Of a DNA stretch of 64,000 nt, positions 32,480 through 40,561 are shown one piece after another; within the stretch, counting starts at the first letter, position 1, and every line of letters starts with the position of its first letter. Made by a program: the position numbers and the translations under genes. The DNA is from Chryseobacterium joostei (GTDB taxonomy: Bacteria > Bacteroidota > Bacteroidia > Flavobacteriales > Weeksellaceae). The stretch spans positions 2,294,001 to 2,358,000 of the forward strand of contig NZ_CP033926.1 of assembly GCF_003815775.1 (NCBI RefSeq), in the 5' to 3' direction. The notes beneath the pieces were generated by a model, which saw only the letters and a list, made by a program, of their open reading frames with translations, did not search any database and was not told the origin of the DNA.

Positions 32480-34924
32480 TTAGAAATCTAAAGTAATTGA
32501 AGCTCTGGCAGCAGCCCCCATAATGGGTCTTGCCATTCTGATATTGGATCCTGATCCTGTCGGAGATCTTGGATCTCCCTCTGTAATTCCGATGGTATTA
32601 AAGATATTGGTACCATCTACAGCAAAACGAATTTTCCCAAGCTGATAAGACATTCCTGCTCCAAATTCTGTGAATGATGGCAGTTTGTTTTCATCGGTAT
32701 TCCCTTCATCCTGGAAACGCTTTCCATAATAGTTCATGCTTACATAGGCTCGCCATTCTTTCGTGATATTCACCGCCGGAGAGATGTTGAAGTAAAACTT
32801 AGGAATTCTTCTTACAGTATTTCCACTGTAATCAAATGCAGTTCCGTCACCATTTCTACCCTTGAAATCTTTGTATTTCGGACTCTGAACTGTTCCGTTA
32901 AAAGTTACTTCAAAGACATTATTGAATAATCTCGCATATCCCTCAATCTCTACCCCAAAGTTAGTGGTATTGGCAAATTTATTTTCAGATGTTCCATCTA
33001 TATAAACATCTGTAAATGAAAGATTTTTAAGAGCTGAGTAAAAAGGAATCACAGCAATATCAAATGTACGCGAGTAATATTTGTATCCTACTTCCAACTG
33101 ATTGGTCAACACCGGTTTTATTACACTAAGATCTGATATATTATTGTAATACGCTTCTTCATTTGGAGATCTGAAACCATGAGAGAAACGGGCATACACA
33201 GCATTTTCACGATTAATCTTATAATTGGAAGCCAATGTATAAGACACTTTATCGATATCATAATACCAATAATTAAACTGATTTCCCAGAACATTCATGT
33301 TATCATCTGCCGTAGTGGTTTCAAAACCATGAGTTCCATCCACTGTTAAACCAGAATTATTAAGGTTGGCTCTAGTGGTATTCACTTTATACCCTCTATA
33401 ATAATCTCTGCTGTAACGAATTCCTCCATTAAAACTTAATGCATCGGTTACATTATAATCTAGGTTTAAATAAAGATCATTCAAGCTTCCCTGAATTTGT
33501 GAATCTCTGACCAAAGTAGACATGTCCGTAACTCCGTTATAGGTTTTAGAATACCCTACACTGCTTGGGCTAAGAGATGGATCTACCAGATTCAACAGCT
33601 CAGGGCGGTCTGTTGCAGTAGCCAGAATATTACTCCAGTTCCAGTATTGATGGGATTTCCAGTTTGATTTATAAAAACCTGCTGTTACATTTCCCTTATC
33701 AAATTTGTAATTAAACTGTAGATCATTCACAAAGTTATTCATCTGCTTATCAATTGCCCAGAATCCCAGTTTTTGTACAAACGCAGGATCAACAACCGCT
33801 CCCGTACTTACTAATGAATACTGATAATTGGCCATTTTCATATCTTTTGCGAAATCAGCACCTGTTTTGGGTGCTCCGGCCGGGAAAATACCTGTATAGT
33901 TCATATCAATATTGGTGTACCGAGTTTTATTTAAAACACTGAAATTATTTCCCAGATCATATTTAAATTCTGCCCCTAGTACATCTACCTTTGGATGAAT
34001 TCCGTCTTCCAGATTTCTATTGAAAAAACCACCTCCGGCCTGTGGAATATTGAGCTGACTGATGGCTCTGTAACTATAGGTTCCATAATTAGGATCAAAA
34101 CCTTGGAACCCTTTTAATTTATCTCCATCCTGCGTCAATGGAATTGGAAGGAAAAATGTATTCCTGTCATCTAATTTTTTATAATAAACTTTAGCGTAGC
34201 CTTTATCAAAGACATATTTAAGGTTCATTCTGATTTGACCTCCGTTATTGGCCTTGAATCCTGTTTTTCTGATACCATCATCAGATCTGTAGAATCCTCC
34301 GACATTGAAAAATAGTTTATCTTTCACCAAAGCCCCGCCAAGGTTAAGGTCTGTACGTATTAATCCATATGTACTGGTTTCAAGCTTGGCCGTTCCTTTA
34401 AAATCATTAGTTCCCTCTTTGGAAATAAAGTTGATAAGCCCTCCGGGAGAGTTATTGGCATAAATGGAACCTGAACCTCCTCTTAAAGCCTCCAGACGGC
34501 TCACTGTATTGTCTACACGGAAGAAGTTATCAGCATTGGCAAACTGAAGTGCCCCATCCTCAAAAACCGGAAGACCGTCTTCCTGTACCTGCACAAACTC
34601 ATAGGCTCCTGCAGATGGAATTCCCCTTGCAAAAAGGTTATTCCCTACTTCACCACCTGATGTTTCCACTGCAAATCCTGGAACTCTCTGCAACAAAGCA
34701 GCGGCACTGATTGGATTTTGCTTTTGAATTTCCTTAGCACTGAACGTTGAAATAGCAGTACTGGATTCTATTTTTTTCTTGGGATTGGAGTTACCCGTAA
34801 TTACAATCTGATCGATAGAGGAAACCTTTGCGGAATCTTTCGGAGTTTCCTGAGCATAAGCATTATTAAAGTATAATGTAGCTGTTGCGGCGATTAAAAA
34901 GATTGATTTTTTTTTCATAGCCAT
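32480..34924 (-). CDS. TonB-dependent receptor
   Basis: About 814 residues from 34924 (MAMKKKSIFLIAATATLYFN), 18 nt after the trehalase stop; the longer frame would overlap trehalase. It has a signal peptide. The plug domain opens IDQIVITGNSNPKKKIESST, with GVxRG-like ARGIPSAGAYE and EALRGGSGSIYANNSPGGL. A 22-strand barrel fills the rest, ending in an aromatic-terminated strand (ARASITLDF). It lacks the CarboxypepD-like extension and SusD partner of SusC receptors and looks more like siderophore-type receptors. Its place behind an MFS transporter and a trehalase suggests uptake of trehalose or a related sugar. Confidence 0.88.
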   Translation of the reverse strand: MAMKKKSIFLIAATATLYFNNAYAQETPKDSAKVSSIDQIVITGNSNPKKKIESSTAISTFSAKEIQKQNPISAAALLQRVPGFAVETSGGEVGNNLFARGIPSAGAYEFVQVQEDGLPVFEDGALQFANADNFFRVDNTVSRLEALRGGSGSIYANNSPGGLINFISKEGTNDFKGTAKLETSTYGLIRTDLNLGGALVKDKLFFNVGGFYRSDDGIRKTGFKANNGGQIRMNLKYVFDKGYAKVYYKKLDDRNTFFLPIPLTQDGDKLKGFQGFDPNYGTYSYRAISQLNIPQAGGGFFNRNLEDGIHPKVDVLGAEFKYDLGNNFSVLNKTRYTNIDMNYTGIFPAGAPKTGADFAKDMKMANYQYSLVSTGAVVDPAFVQKLGFWAIDKQMNNFVNDLQFNYKFDKGNVTAGFYKSNWKSHQYWNWSNILATATDRPELLNLVDPSLSPSSVGYSKTYNGVTDMSTLVRDSQIQGSLNDLYLNLDYNVTDALSFNGGIRYSRDYYRGYKVNTTRANLNNSGLTVDGTHGFETTTADDNMNVLGNQFNYWYYDIDKVSYTLASNYKINRENAVYARFSHGFRSPNEEAYYNNISDLSVIKPVLTNQLEVGYKYYSRTFDIAVIPFYSALKNLSFTDVYIDGTSENKFANTTNFGVEIEGYARLFNNVFEVTFNGTVQSPKYKDFKGRNGDGTAFDYSGNTVRRIPKFYFNISPAVNITKEWRAYVSMNYYGKRFQDEGNTDENKLPSFTEFGAGMSYQLGKIRFAVDGTNIFNTIGITEGDPRSPTGSGSNIRMARPIMGAAARASITLDF

Positions 34925-34941
34925 ATTTTTTATTGTTAGTT

Positions 34942-36423
34942 TCAGTTTTGTTGTAGTTTTAAATACACTCCATTGGTCCAACCGAATCCATCCTGATTGG
35001 GGTATTCCCCGCCTCCTGCTATTGTTTCTGTATCTAATGCGTTGTATTTTTCCATCAGTTTTCCTGTGTTTTTATAAACCCTTTCTACGTTAAAACACCA
35101 GTTGTTTTTAATATTCTCAGCCAACTCATCAAAGCCGTAGTTCTTCATTGCCTTAAAGCCAAGCCATTGATAAGGTGCCCAGGCATTCGGTAAATCCCAT
35201 TGCTGGCCAGATTTTTTGGTAGTAGTTACCAGCCCTCCCTGATATAAAAATTTTTCAGAGATAGCCTTAGCCATAGCTTCGGCTTGTTCCTTATCTGCAA
35301 TTCCAAGGAATAAAGGGTAAAGAGCAGCAATATGTTCAGACGGTGTGTTTGTGTTTTTTATAATATGATAATCTTTGTAAATCTTAGTCTTTTCATCCCA
35401 GAAATATTTGTTGATCATCTGTCTTCGGCTTGCTGCTCTTTCGGTAAAATAATTTTCTTTTTCTCTCAGATTCTGAAGTGCTGAAGATTTTGCCAGGGTT
35501 GTTTCCAAATGCCATAAAAGGCTATTCAAATCTACCTCTGAAAGGTTCAGCGTTTCAATTGTCTGTATATGCTCTCCATCTGCAAACCATCTGCTGGAAA
35601 AATCCCAGCCAGATTCGCAGGCGCTTCTTATATTTCTGTAAAACTCTTCTCCTGAAGCATTTTCATGATCTTCAATATCAATTAAATAACTTTCAGGACG
35701 CGGTTCGTTTGCTGCATCGTAATATCTGTTCAAAATATCACCATCAACGGTTTTTACCACTCGTTGGAGACCTGAACCACTTTCAACTTTTTCTTTCCCA
35801 TCCATCCAAAAAGCATATTCTTTCTCTAAAGTATCATGATAGTGGGTGTAAATTGTTTCATCATTTGTAGTCTCAGCAAGAAGCTCCAGCATCAGCGAAA
35901 AGTACGGTGGCTGTGAACGACTTAAAAAATGGGTTCTGCTTGCATTGGGTACAAATCCAACATTTTGAATAAGATAAGAACAGTTTTCCACAATATTCTC
36001 CATCATTTCCACTCTGCCGGAAACCTGTAGTCCAAGCATAATAAAATAGCTGTCCCAATAGAAAAACTCATTGAAGCGTCCACCCGGAACAATGTAAGGT
36101 TTGGGTAACTTTAAAAGTGTCCCTTTTTCTTCATAAGCTGTACGTGTCAGCTCATCCCAAAGCTTTTCAATATGCTGTCCAATGGGAAGATGATCTTCTT
36201 TCCGAACAGAAACTCTTGCTCCTAAAAAATCAAAATGGCTCATCACAAAATTTCTTAGGTCAAAACCATCAGAATCTTTTTCTTGCTCATACTTTGCGTT
36301 GATTTCAGCAATCGAAAACAACGGAACTGCATCTGTCATCATTTTTTGATCTTCAAAGATCTTTGACTTCTGTACTGCATCAAAAAGAGTCTGGATTTCG
36401 TTGATGTAAAGTTGATTACTCAT
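34942..36423 (-). CDS. treF: Trehalase (glycoside hydrolase family 37)
   Basis: A 493-residue enzyme that splits trehalose into two glucose units. The two family signatures are present: PGGRFNEFFYWDSYFI (near residue 113) and QWDLPNAWAPYQWL (near 408). The catalytic acid Asp lies in ESGWDFSSRW and the base Glu in GGGEYPNQDGFGW. There is no signal peptide, so it acts in the cytoplasm like E. coli TreF. It is separated from the upstream MFS gene by 2 nt and from the downstream receptor by 18 nt, so all three form one operon. Confidence 0.94.
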   Translation of the reverse strand: MSNQLYINEIQTLFDAVQKSKIFEDQKMMTDAVPLFSIAEINAKYEQEKDSDGFDLRNFVMSHFDFLGARVSVRKEDHLPIGQHIEKLWDELTRTAYEEKGTLLKLPKPYIVPGGRFNEFFYWDSYFIMLGLQVSGRVEMMENIVENCSYLIQNVGFVPNASRTHFLSRSQPPYFSLMLELLAETTNDETIYTHYHDTLEKEYAFWMDGKEKVESGSGLQRVVKTVDGDILNRYYDAANEPRPESYLIDIEDHENASGEEFYRNIRSACESGWDFSSRWFADGEHIQTIETLNLSEVDLNSLLWHLETTLAKSSALQNLREKENYFTERAASRRQMINKYFWDEKTKIYKDYHIIKNTNTPSEHIAALYPLFLGIADKEQAEAMAKAISEKFLYQGGLVTTTKKSGQQWDLPNAWAPYQWLGFKAMKNYGFDELAENIKNNWCFNVERVYKNTGKLMEKYNALDTETIAGGGEYPNQDGFGWTNGVYLKLQQN

Positions 36424-36425
36424 TA

Positions 36426-37664
36426 TTATTTTTTAGGATTAATTTTTAATTTATTCATGAAAATTGCTGACGTGATCAACAATGAAAGTGGGATCAGTGA
36501 AAGATAAAATGCTTGCTGCCCACTGAACTCCTGAAATACAAAGCCTGTAATGATTGAGCCTATCGTTCCTCCAATCGCAGAGAACACGACAATCAACCCC
36601 GACATGGCACTGTGTAAATATTTAGGAATGGAAGCCAGAATAACAGAGTTAATACTCGGATAAATGGGTGCCAATAAACCTCCCATCAAGGGAAATAAAT
36701 ACACAACCAGTGGAGCATTCAGCCAATTTGTATTGGTGTCAATATGAATATCATGCGTCAGCGGTAAAACCAAAAGTAAGCTTATAGCAAAACCAACCAC
36801 ACAGAATGAGACAACATAAATCCAGCTGAATTTCTTGGAAAAGAAGCCTGATAAAAATCTTCCTAGAGCAAAAGCTCCTGCCAGTACAGCGCCCGCCTGA
36901 ATACTCATTGAGGTCGGAACTTTCAAGATCTCTTTATAAAATGTAGGCGTCCATGTCTGAAAACTCTGTTCTACCAATACAAAAAGGAAAGCACATAGTA
37001 AAAAGCACAACACTTTTTTATAACTGAACAGGCTGGCACTATTTCTTAAATCACCCAATAAATCTGTTTTTTCACTTTTCGCCTCTCTTTCATTCAGTTT
37101 TGAAAAGAATAAAAACAAAAACGATAGTGTTGAAAGTACTCCCAATACCCAATATACATTCAGCCAATGGGTAGATTTCGGATTATGATCATCAATATAT
37201 AAGCTGAATAAAACATTTCCAGCCAATACACCAATCATGAAAAACCCTTCCAGAAATCCCATAAAACTCGAATGTTCCTTATCTGTTTCTGTAACCAGTC
37301 CAATGGAAGTAAAAACGGATATTTTAATCAGCGCAAAGGAAACTCCAACAATGGCAAATAATAATTTAAAGACCCAAAAATCATTTGTAAACGGCATTAC
37401 AAAACACATGCAGCTTACCAAAAACAAAGCAATAAGCATGGATTTTTTGATTCCGATTTTGGGAAGAAATGAAGCCAGAATGAATGAACAGATTGCAATG
37501 GGAAGATCTTTAAATCCCTCCAATATACTGGCAGAAGATTTTGAAATTCCAAAGTTCTGCTGTACCTGCAAAATAACCGTTCCCACAGAATTCAAAAGAA
37601 TTGCGAAAACAAAATAGTTCAAAAACAAAACCGCCTTTATGTTGAAATTTTTCATCCAGATCAT
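36426..37664 (-). CDS. MFS transporter, probable sugar uptake
   Basis: A 412-residue inner-membrane protein with twelve predicted helices and a short cytoplasmic loop near residues 190-210 (FSKLNEREAKSEKTDLLGD). The loop after the second helix (LPKIGIKKSMLIALFLVSC) resembles the MFS signature. Two possible starts, MIWMKNFN at 37664 or M4, cannot be separated. First gene of the trehalase operon, so the likely cargo is trehalose or another disaccharide (inference from context only). It is divergent from the AraC-type regulator, with a palindrome in the gap. Confidence 0.85.
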   Translation of the reverse strand: MIWMKNFNIKAVLFLNYFVFAILLNSVGTVILQVQQNFGISKSSASILEGFKDLPIAICSFILASFLPKIGIKKSMLIALFLVSCMCFVMPFTNDFWVFKLLFAIVGVSFALIKISVFTSIGLVTETDKEHSSFMGFLEGFFMIGVLAGNVLFSLYIDDHNPKSTHWLNVYWVLGVLSTLSFLFLFFSKLNEREAKSEKTDLLGDLRNSASLFSYKKVLCFLLCAFLFVLVEQSFQTWTPTFYKEILKVPTSMSIQAGAVLAGAFALGRFLSGFFSKKFSWIYVVSFCVVGFAISLLLVLPLTHDIHIDTNTNWLNAPLVVYLFPLMGGLLAPIYPSINSVILASIPKYLHSAMSGLIVVFSAIGGTIGSIITGFVFQEFSGQQAFYLSLIPLSLLITSAIFMNKLKINPKK

Positions 37665-37690
37665 TTCTTGTCGGCTAAGATAGAAGCATT

Positions 37691-37713
37691 TGTGTTAACG
37701 ATAATTTAACACA
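37691..37713. promoter_or_regulatory. Palindrome in the AraC/MFS divergent promoter region (candidate operator)
   Basis: TGTGTTAA and TTAACACA are perfect 8-bp inverted arms separated by 7 bp, 27 bp from the MFS start. A second symmetric element, AATATT-tgaac-AATATT, follows at about 37722-37738. Either could bind the divergent AraC regulator. Confidence 0.45.
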
Positions 37714-37778
37714 ATAAACCAATATTTGAACAATATTAATATAATTAGTATTTTTAGTGATTAAATATGATTAATTAA

Positions 37779-38642
37779 ATGAAAGTTACTTTTGAAAGAG
37801 TAATTCCCAATGAGAAAAGCTCTTTTCGCACGATTCATAATAACTCCCCTATTTCGGAATTCAAATGGGAATATCATTATCATCCCGAAATTGAACTCGT
37901 ATGTGTAATTTCCGGGAGTGGAACCCGCCATGTGGGCTATCATAAAAGCAATTATACGAATGGAGATCTTGTGTTGATAGGTTCCAATATTCCGCATTCA
38001 GGATTTGGGTTAAACTCCATTGATCCGCATGAGGAAATTGTACTGCAATTCAAGGAAGAGATTCTTCAGTTTCCTCAACAGGAAATTGAGGCCCGATCTA
38101 TCAAAAATTTGCTGGAACTTTCTAAATATGGTATTCATTTCCATCATAAGGTAAAAAAAGCCATGCTTCCGAAACTAAAGCTTATGCTTGAATCTGAAGG
38201 ATATAAAAGATATCTGCTGCTGTTGGAAATCCTTTTCGAGCTGTCAAAGTGCAAGGACTATGACCTTTTGAATAAGGAAATCATGCCTTACACCATTATT
38301 TCAAAGAATAAAACCCGCCTGGAAAATATTTTCACCTATGTAGAGCATCATTATGATAAGGAAATCAATATTGAAGAAGTAGCCAAGCTCGCCAATCTCA
38401 CCTTGTCGGCCTTTTGTAATTTTTTTAAAAAAGCAACCCAGATTACTTTTACCGAATTTGTGAACCGCTATCGTATTAATAAGGCTTGTTTACTGATGGC
38501 CCAGGATAAATCCATTTCAGAATGCAGCTATAGTTGCGGTTTTAATAATGTAACTTACTTCAATAGAATGTTTAAAAAGTATACTGCGAAAACCCCCTCA
38601 GAGTTTATTAAGGATTATTCTCATAATAAGGTGAATGTGTAA
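37779..38642 (+). CDS. AraC family transcriptional regulator
   Basis: A 287-residue regulator. The N-terminal half is a cupin-like sensor (EYHYHPEIELVCVISGSGTR, NIPHSGFG). The C-terminal ~100 residues form the double HTH of AraC: INIEEVAKLANLTLSAFCNF, then SECSYSCGFNNVTYFNRMF and KYTAKTPSEF. It is divergent from the trehalase operon, with 114 bp between the start codons, and is likely its sugar-responsive activator (inference). No sugar-binding residues can be assigned by eye. Confidence 0.92.
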   Translation: MKVTFERVIPNEKSSFRTIHNNSPISEFKWEYHYHPEIELVCVISGSGTRHVGYHKSNYTNGDLVLIGSNIPHSGFGLNSIDPHEEIVLQFKEEILQFPQQEIEARSIKNLLELSKYGIHFHHKVKKAMLPKLKLMLESEGYKRYLLLLEILFELSKCKDYDLLNKEIMPYTIISKNKTRLENIFTYVEHHYDKEINIEEVAKLANLTLSAFCNFFKKATQITFTEFVNRYRINKACLLMAQDKSISECSYSCGFNNVTYFNRMFKKYTAKTPSEFIKDYSHNKVNV

Positions 38643-38692
38643 GTATGATTTTGGATGGGTACAGACTTTTATTTCAATCTGATAATGTAAAA

Positions 38693-38790
38693 TATCACGC
38701 AAATCTCACAGATTTTGCAGATTCTTTATTATAAAGAACGGAAAGGTTACACAAAAAATCTGCCTCATCTACGAAATCAGCGGGCAAAAT
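38693..38790. repeat. Dispersed GCAGATTTTGC-family intergenic repeat (copy 3, imperfect inverted pair)
   Basis: ACAGATTTTGCAGATT on the left and, in inverse orientation, AATCTGCCTCATCTACGAAA on the right form an imperfect inverted repeat of related words. The 238-bp gap has no gene. Confidence 0.45.
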
Positions 38791-38822
38791 ATCATAAAAA
38801 TAAAACCAGCAAGAAATAAAAA

Positions 38823-38846
38823 AGCTGTTCTTTTCAAAGAACAGCT
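38823..38846 (-). terminator. Terminator of the thioredoxin-like gene (minus strand)
   Basis: AGCTGTTCTTT / AAAGAACAGCT, an 11-bp perfect stem; on the minus strand it runs into TTTTTT. It may also stop the convergent AraC transcript. Confidence 0.8.
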
Positions 38847-38881
38847 CTGTATTATACTAGTAAGAATTAGTAATCGGAAAA

Positions 38882-39436
38882 TTATTTCCATTTAATATTA
38901 CATCCCATACTTGGTCTTTGGATCTCTTCCTGAGGTTCGCCAATTAAAAGATTTTCAAAGGCAATAATTAAATCTTCTCCGGTTACATCCTTATTATTTC
39001 CAGGTCTTGAATCATCCATCTGCCCTCTGTAAACAAGGTCCAGTTTATCATCAAAGAAATAAAAATCAGGGGTACATGCTGCATCATATGCTCTTGCCAC
39101 TGCCTGGCTTTCATCAAATAAATAAGGAAAATCAAAATTTCTGTCGATTTGAAACTCGATCATCTTTTCAGGAGAATCAGCCGGATATTTTTCAATATCA
39201 TTAGCATTAATCGCGATGAATTCAATACCTTTTTCATTATAGTCTTCGTATAATTCATTGATCTTGTCGATCACATGAAGAACAAACGGACAATGGTTGC
39301 ACATAAAGATCACCAATGTTCCTTTTTCTCCTTTCAGTTCTTCTAAAGACTGAAGTTCATTCGTTTTTGACGGGTTTGGAAGCTCAAAAAACGGAGCTTT
39401 TGTTCCTAATGCCAACATATTTGAGGGAGTATTCAT
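38882..39436 (-). CDS. Thioredoxin family protein (AhpC/TSA-like redoxin)
   Basis: A 184-residue protein with the redox motif CNHCPFVLHVIDKINELYED (CxxC at about residues 46-49). It continues GIEFIAINANDIEKYPAD and ACTPDFYFFDDKLDLVYRGQ, the typical cis-Pro-containing strand (TPDFY). There is no export signal. It belongs to the cytoplasmic thioredoxin-like/peroxiredoxin-like group common in Bacteroidetes; the reaction is probably thiol-disulphide exchange or peroxide reduction. A promoter box lies 21 nt upstream. Confidence 0.88.
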   Translation of the reverse strand: MNTPSNMLALGTKAPFFELPNPSKTNELQSLEELKGEKGTLVIFMCNHCPFVLHVIDKINELYEDYNEKGIEFIAINANDIEKYPADSPEKMIEFQIDRNFDFPYLFDESQAVARAYDAACTPDFYFFDDKLDLVYRGQMDDSRPGNNKDVTGEDLIIAFENLLIGEPQEEIQRPSMGCNIKWK

Positions 39437-39456
39437 ATCCTTTTTTCTTTAGTTCA

Positions 39457-39464
39457 CAAAGATA
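39457..39464 (-). promoter_or_regulatory. Candidate -7 box for the thioredoxin-like gene
   Basis: Minus-strand TATCTTTG (TAnnTTTG), 20 nt before the start at 39436. Confidence 0.45.
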
Positions 39465-39535
39465 AAAATTTCTTTTATTAATAGACTATTCAGGAATTTA
39501 TAAACTTTCGTTAAATGTTAAAATTAAAATAACCT

Positions 39536-39567
39536 TTGGAAGATAACCTTAAAAGTTTGTAGTTTTG
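39536..39567 (+). promoter_or_regulatory. Promoter of the tetR gene
   Basis: TTG (39536-39538), 21-bp spacer, TAGTTTTG (39560-39567; TAnnTTTG). Both boxes and the spacing fit the Bacteroidetes consensus. The operator at 39568-39580 abuts the -7 box, so a bound repressor would cover the transcription start. Confidence 0.65.
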
Positions 39568-39580
39568 CTAACACTGTTAG
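39568..39580. promoter_or_regulatory. TetR operator O1
   Basis: CTAACACTGTTAG, a perfect 13-bp palindrome around the central C, directly after the tetR -7 box and 12 nt before the ATG. It recurs three times downstream of tetR (40209, 40339, 40476). Confidence 0.75.
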
Positions 39581-39592
39581 TAAACAAATATC

Positions 39593-40189
39593 ATGGGCCT
39601 ACATGAACGTCGTCAAAGAGAAAAAGAATCCATTCGTGCAAATATCTTGCAGGCTGCATTCACTTTGGCTAAAACTGAAGGCTGGGCATCACTTTCCATG
39701 CGTAAAATAGCAGACGCTATTGAATACAGCGCACCGGTGGTGTATGATTATTTTGAAAATAAGGAAGCTATTTTATTTGAGATTTCATTAGATGGCTTTC
39801 ACAAGTTACATATAGAATTATTAAAGGCACAGCAGAAACACAATACTCCGGAAGAGCAACTTGTTGCCATTGTAGACGCCTATTGGAGCTTTGCTTTTAA
39901 GAATAAGGAATATTACCAACTTATGTTTGGTTTGGGAATGCAATGTTGTGGGAAAGGGCAGATGAAGAAAGAATTTTCATCATTTCAGGAGCTGATCTAC
40001 GAATGTACTTCTAGTATTATCCAGAAAAATGGATCAAATCCTGATAATGCATGCCATATGTCTCATGCGCTGTTCTCGGCGGTACATGGGATGATTTCCA
40101 TTATGATGATGCGTACGGCAGATATTCCGTCTACTATGAATAAATCGGCTTTAGATGAAACTGTTTCGTCTTTTATTAAGTCTTTGTAA
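39593..40189 (+). CDS. TetR/AcrR family regulator, probable repressor of the RND pump
   Basis: A 198-residue regulator. The N-terminal HTH reads SIRANILQAAFTLAKTEGWA, SMRKIADAIEYSAPVVYDYF, ENKEAILFEI, the classic TetR_N pattern. The ligand-binding C-terminal half (EEQLVAIVDAYWSFAFKNKE ... SHALFSAVHGMISIMMMRT) resembles the TetR_C_33 (WHG) type. Operator-like palindromes sit on its own promoter and in the 372-bp gap before the efflux genes. Autorepression and ligand-relieved control of the pump are therefore likely (inference from the sites). Confidence 0.92.
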   Translation: MGLHERRQREKESIRANILQAAFTLAKTEGWASLSMRKIADAIEYSAPVVYDYFENKEAILFEISLDGFHKLHIELLKAQQKHNTPEEQLVAIVDAYWSFAFKNKEYYQLMFGLGMQCCGKGQMKKEFSSFQELIYECTSSIIQKNGSNPDNACHMSHALFSAVHGMISIMMMRTADIPSTMNKSALDETVSSFIKSL

Positions 40190-40208
40190 TATTTTTTTGA
40201 ACTAAAAA

Positions 40209-40221
40209 TTAACACCGTTAG
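40209..40221. promoter_or_regulatory. TetR operator O2
   Basis: TTAACACCGTTAG, an 11 of 13 match to O1, 19 bp after the tetR stop; preceded by TTTTTTTGAAC as O4 is. Confidence 0.65.
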
Positions 40222-40338
40222 GAAATTTAACACTGAATTAATATACATAATTCATTTAAACCTAATAAAAAAACAAAATCATTTATGTAGAATCTTAATC
40301 CATTCATTTTTTAAAAGTAGTTATTTTTTCTTTTAAAA

Positions 40339-40351
40339 TTAACACTGTTAG
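40339..40351. promoter_or_regulatory. TetR operator O3
   Basis: TTAACACTGTTAG (12 of 13 identical to O1), 130 bp after O2 in the gap before the efflux operon. Confidence 0.68.
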
Positions 40352-40475
40352 CAAAAATAACACACATTACACCTCACATCTTCATATACTTAAATATTTT
40401 AAAAACAATTTCAATTATGGAAAATATCGATCTGATCGGACATTAAAAATTCTGTAATTTTTTTTGAACAAATCA

Positions 40476-40488
40476 TTAACACTGTTAG
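40476..40488. promoter_or_regulatory. TetR operator O4
   Basis: TTAACACTGTTAG, identical to O3 and 137 bp further on, 73 bp before the adaptor ATG. Preceded by TTTTTTTTGAAC, matching the O2 flank. Confidence 0.7.
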
Positions 40489-40561
40489 GAAAAAAAACAG
40501 CATTTATTAAAAAAGAAACATTACTTAAATCTAACACTTCATTAAAAAAATTAAACCCACA

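Noticed and set aside
32480..34924. Polysaccharide utilisation locus with SusCD
   Set aside because: The receptor lacks the SusC-specific N-terminal domain and no SusD gene is present.
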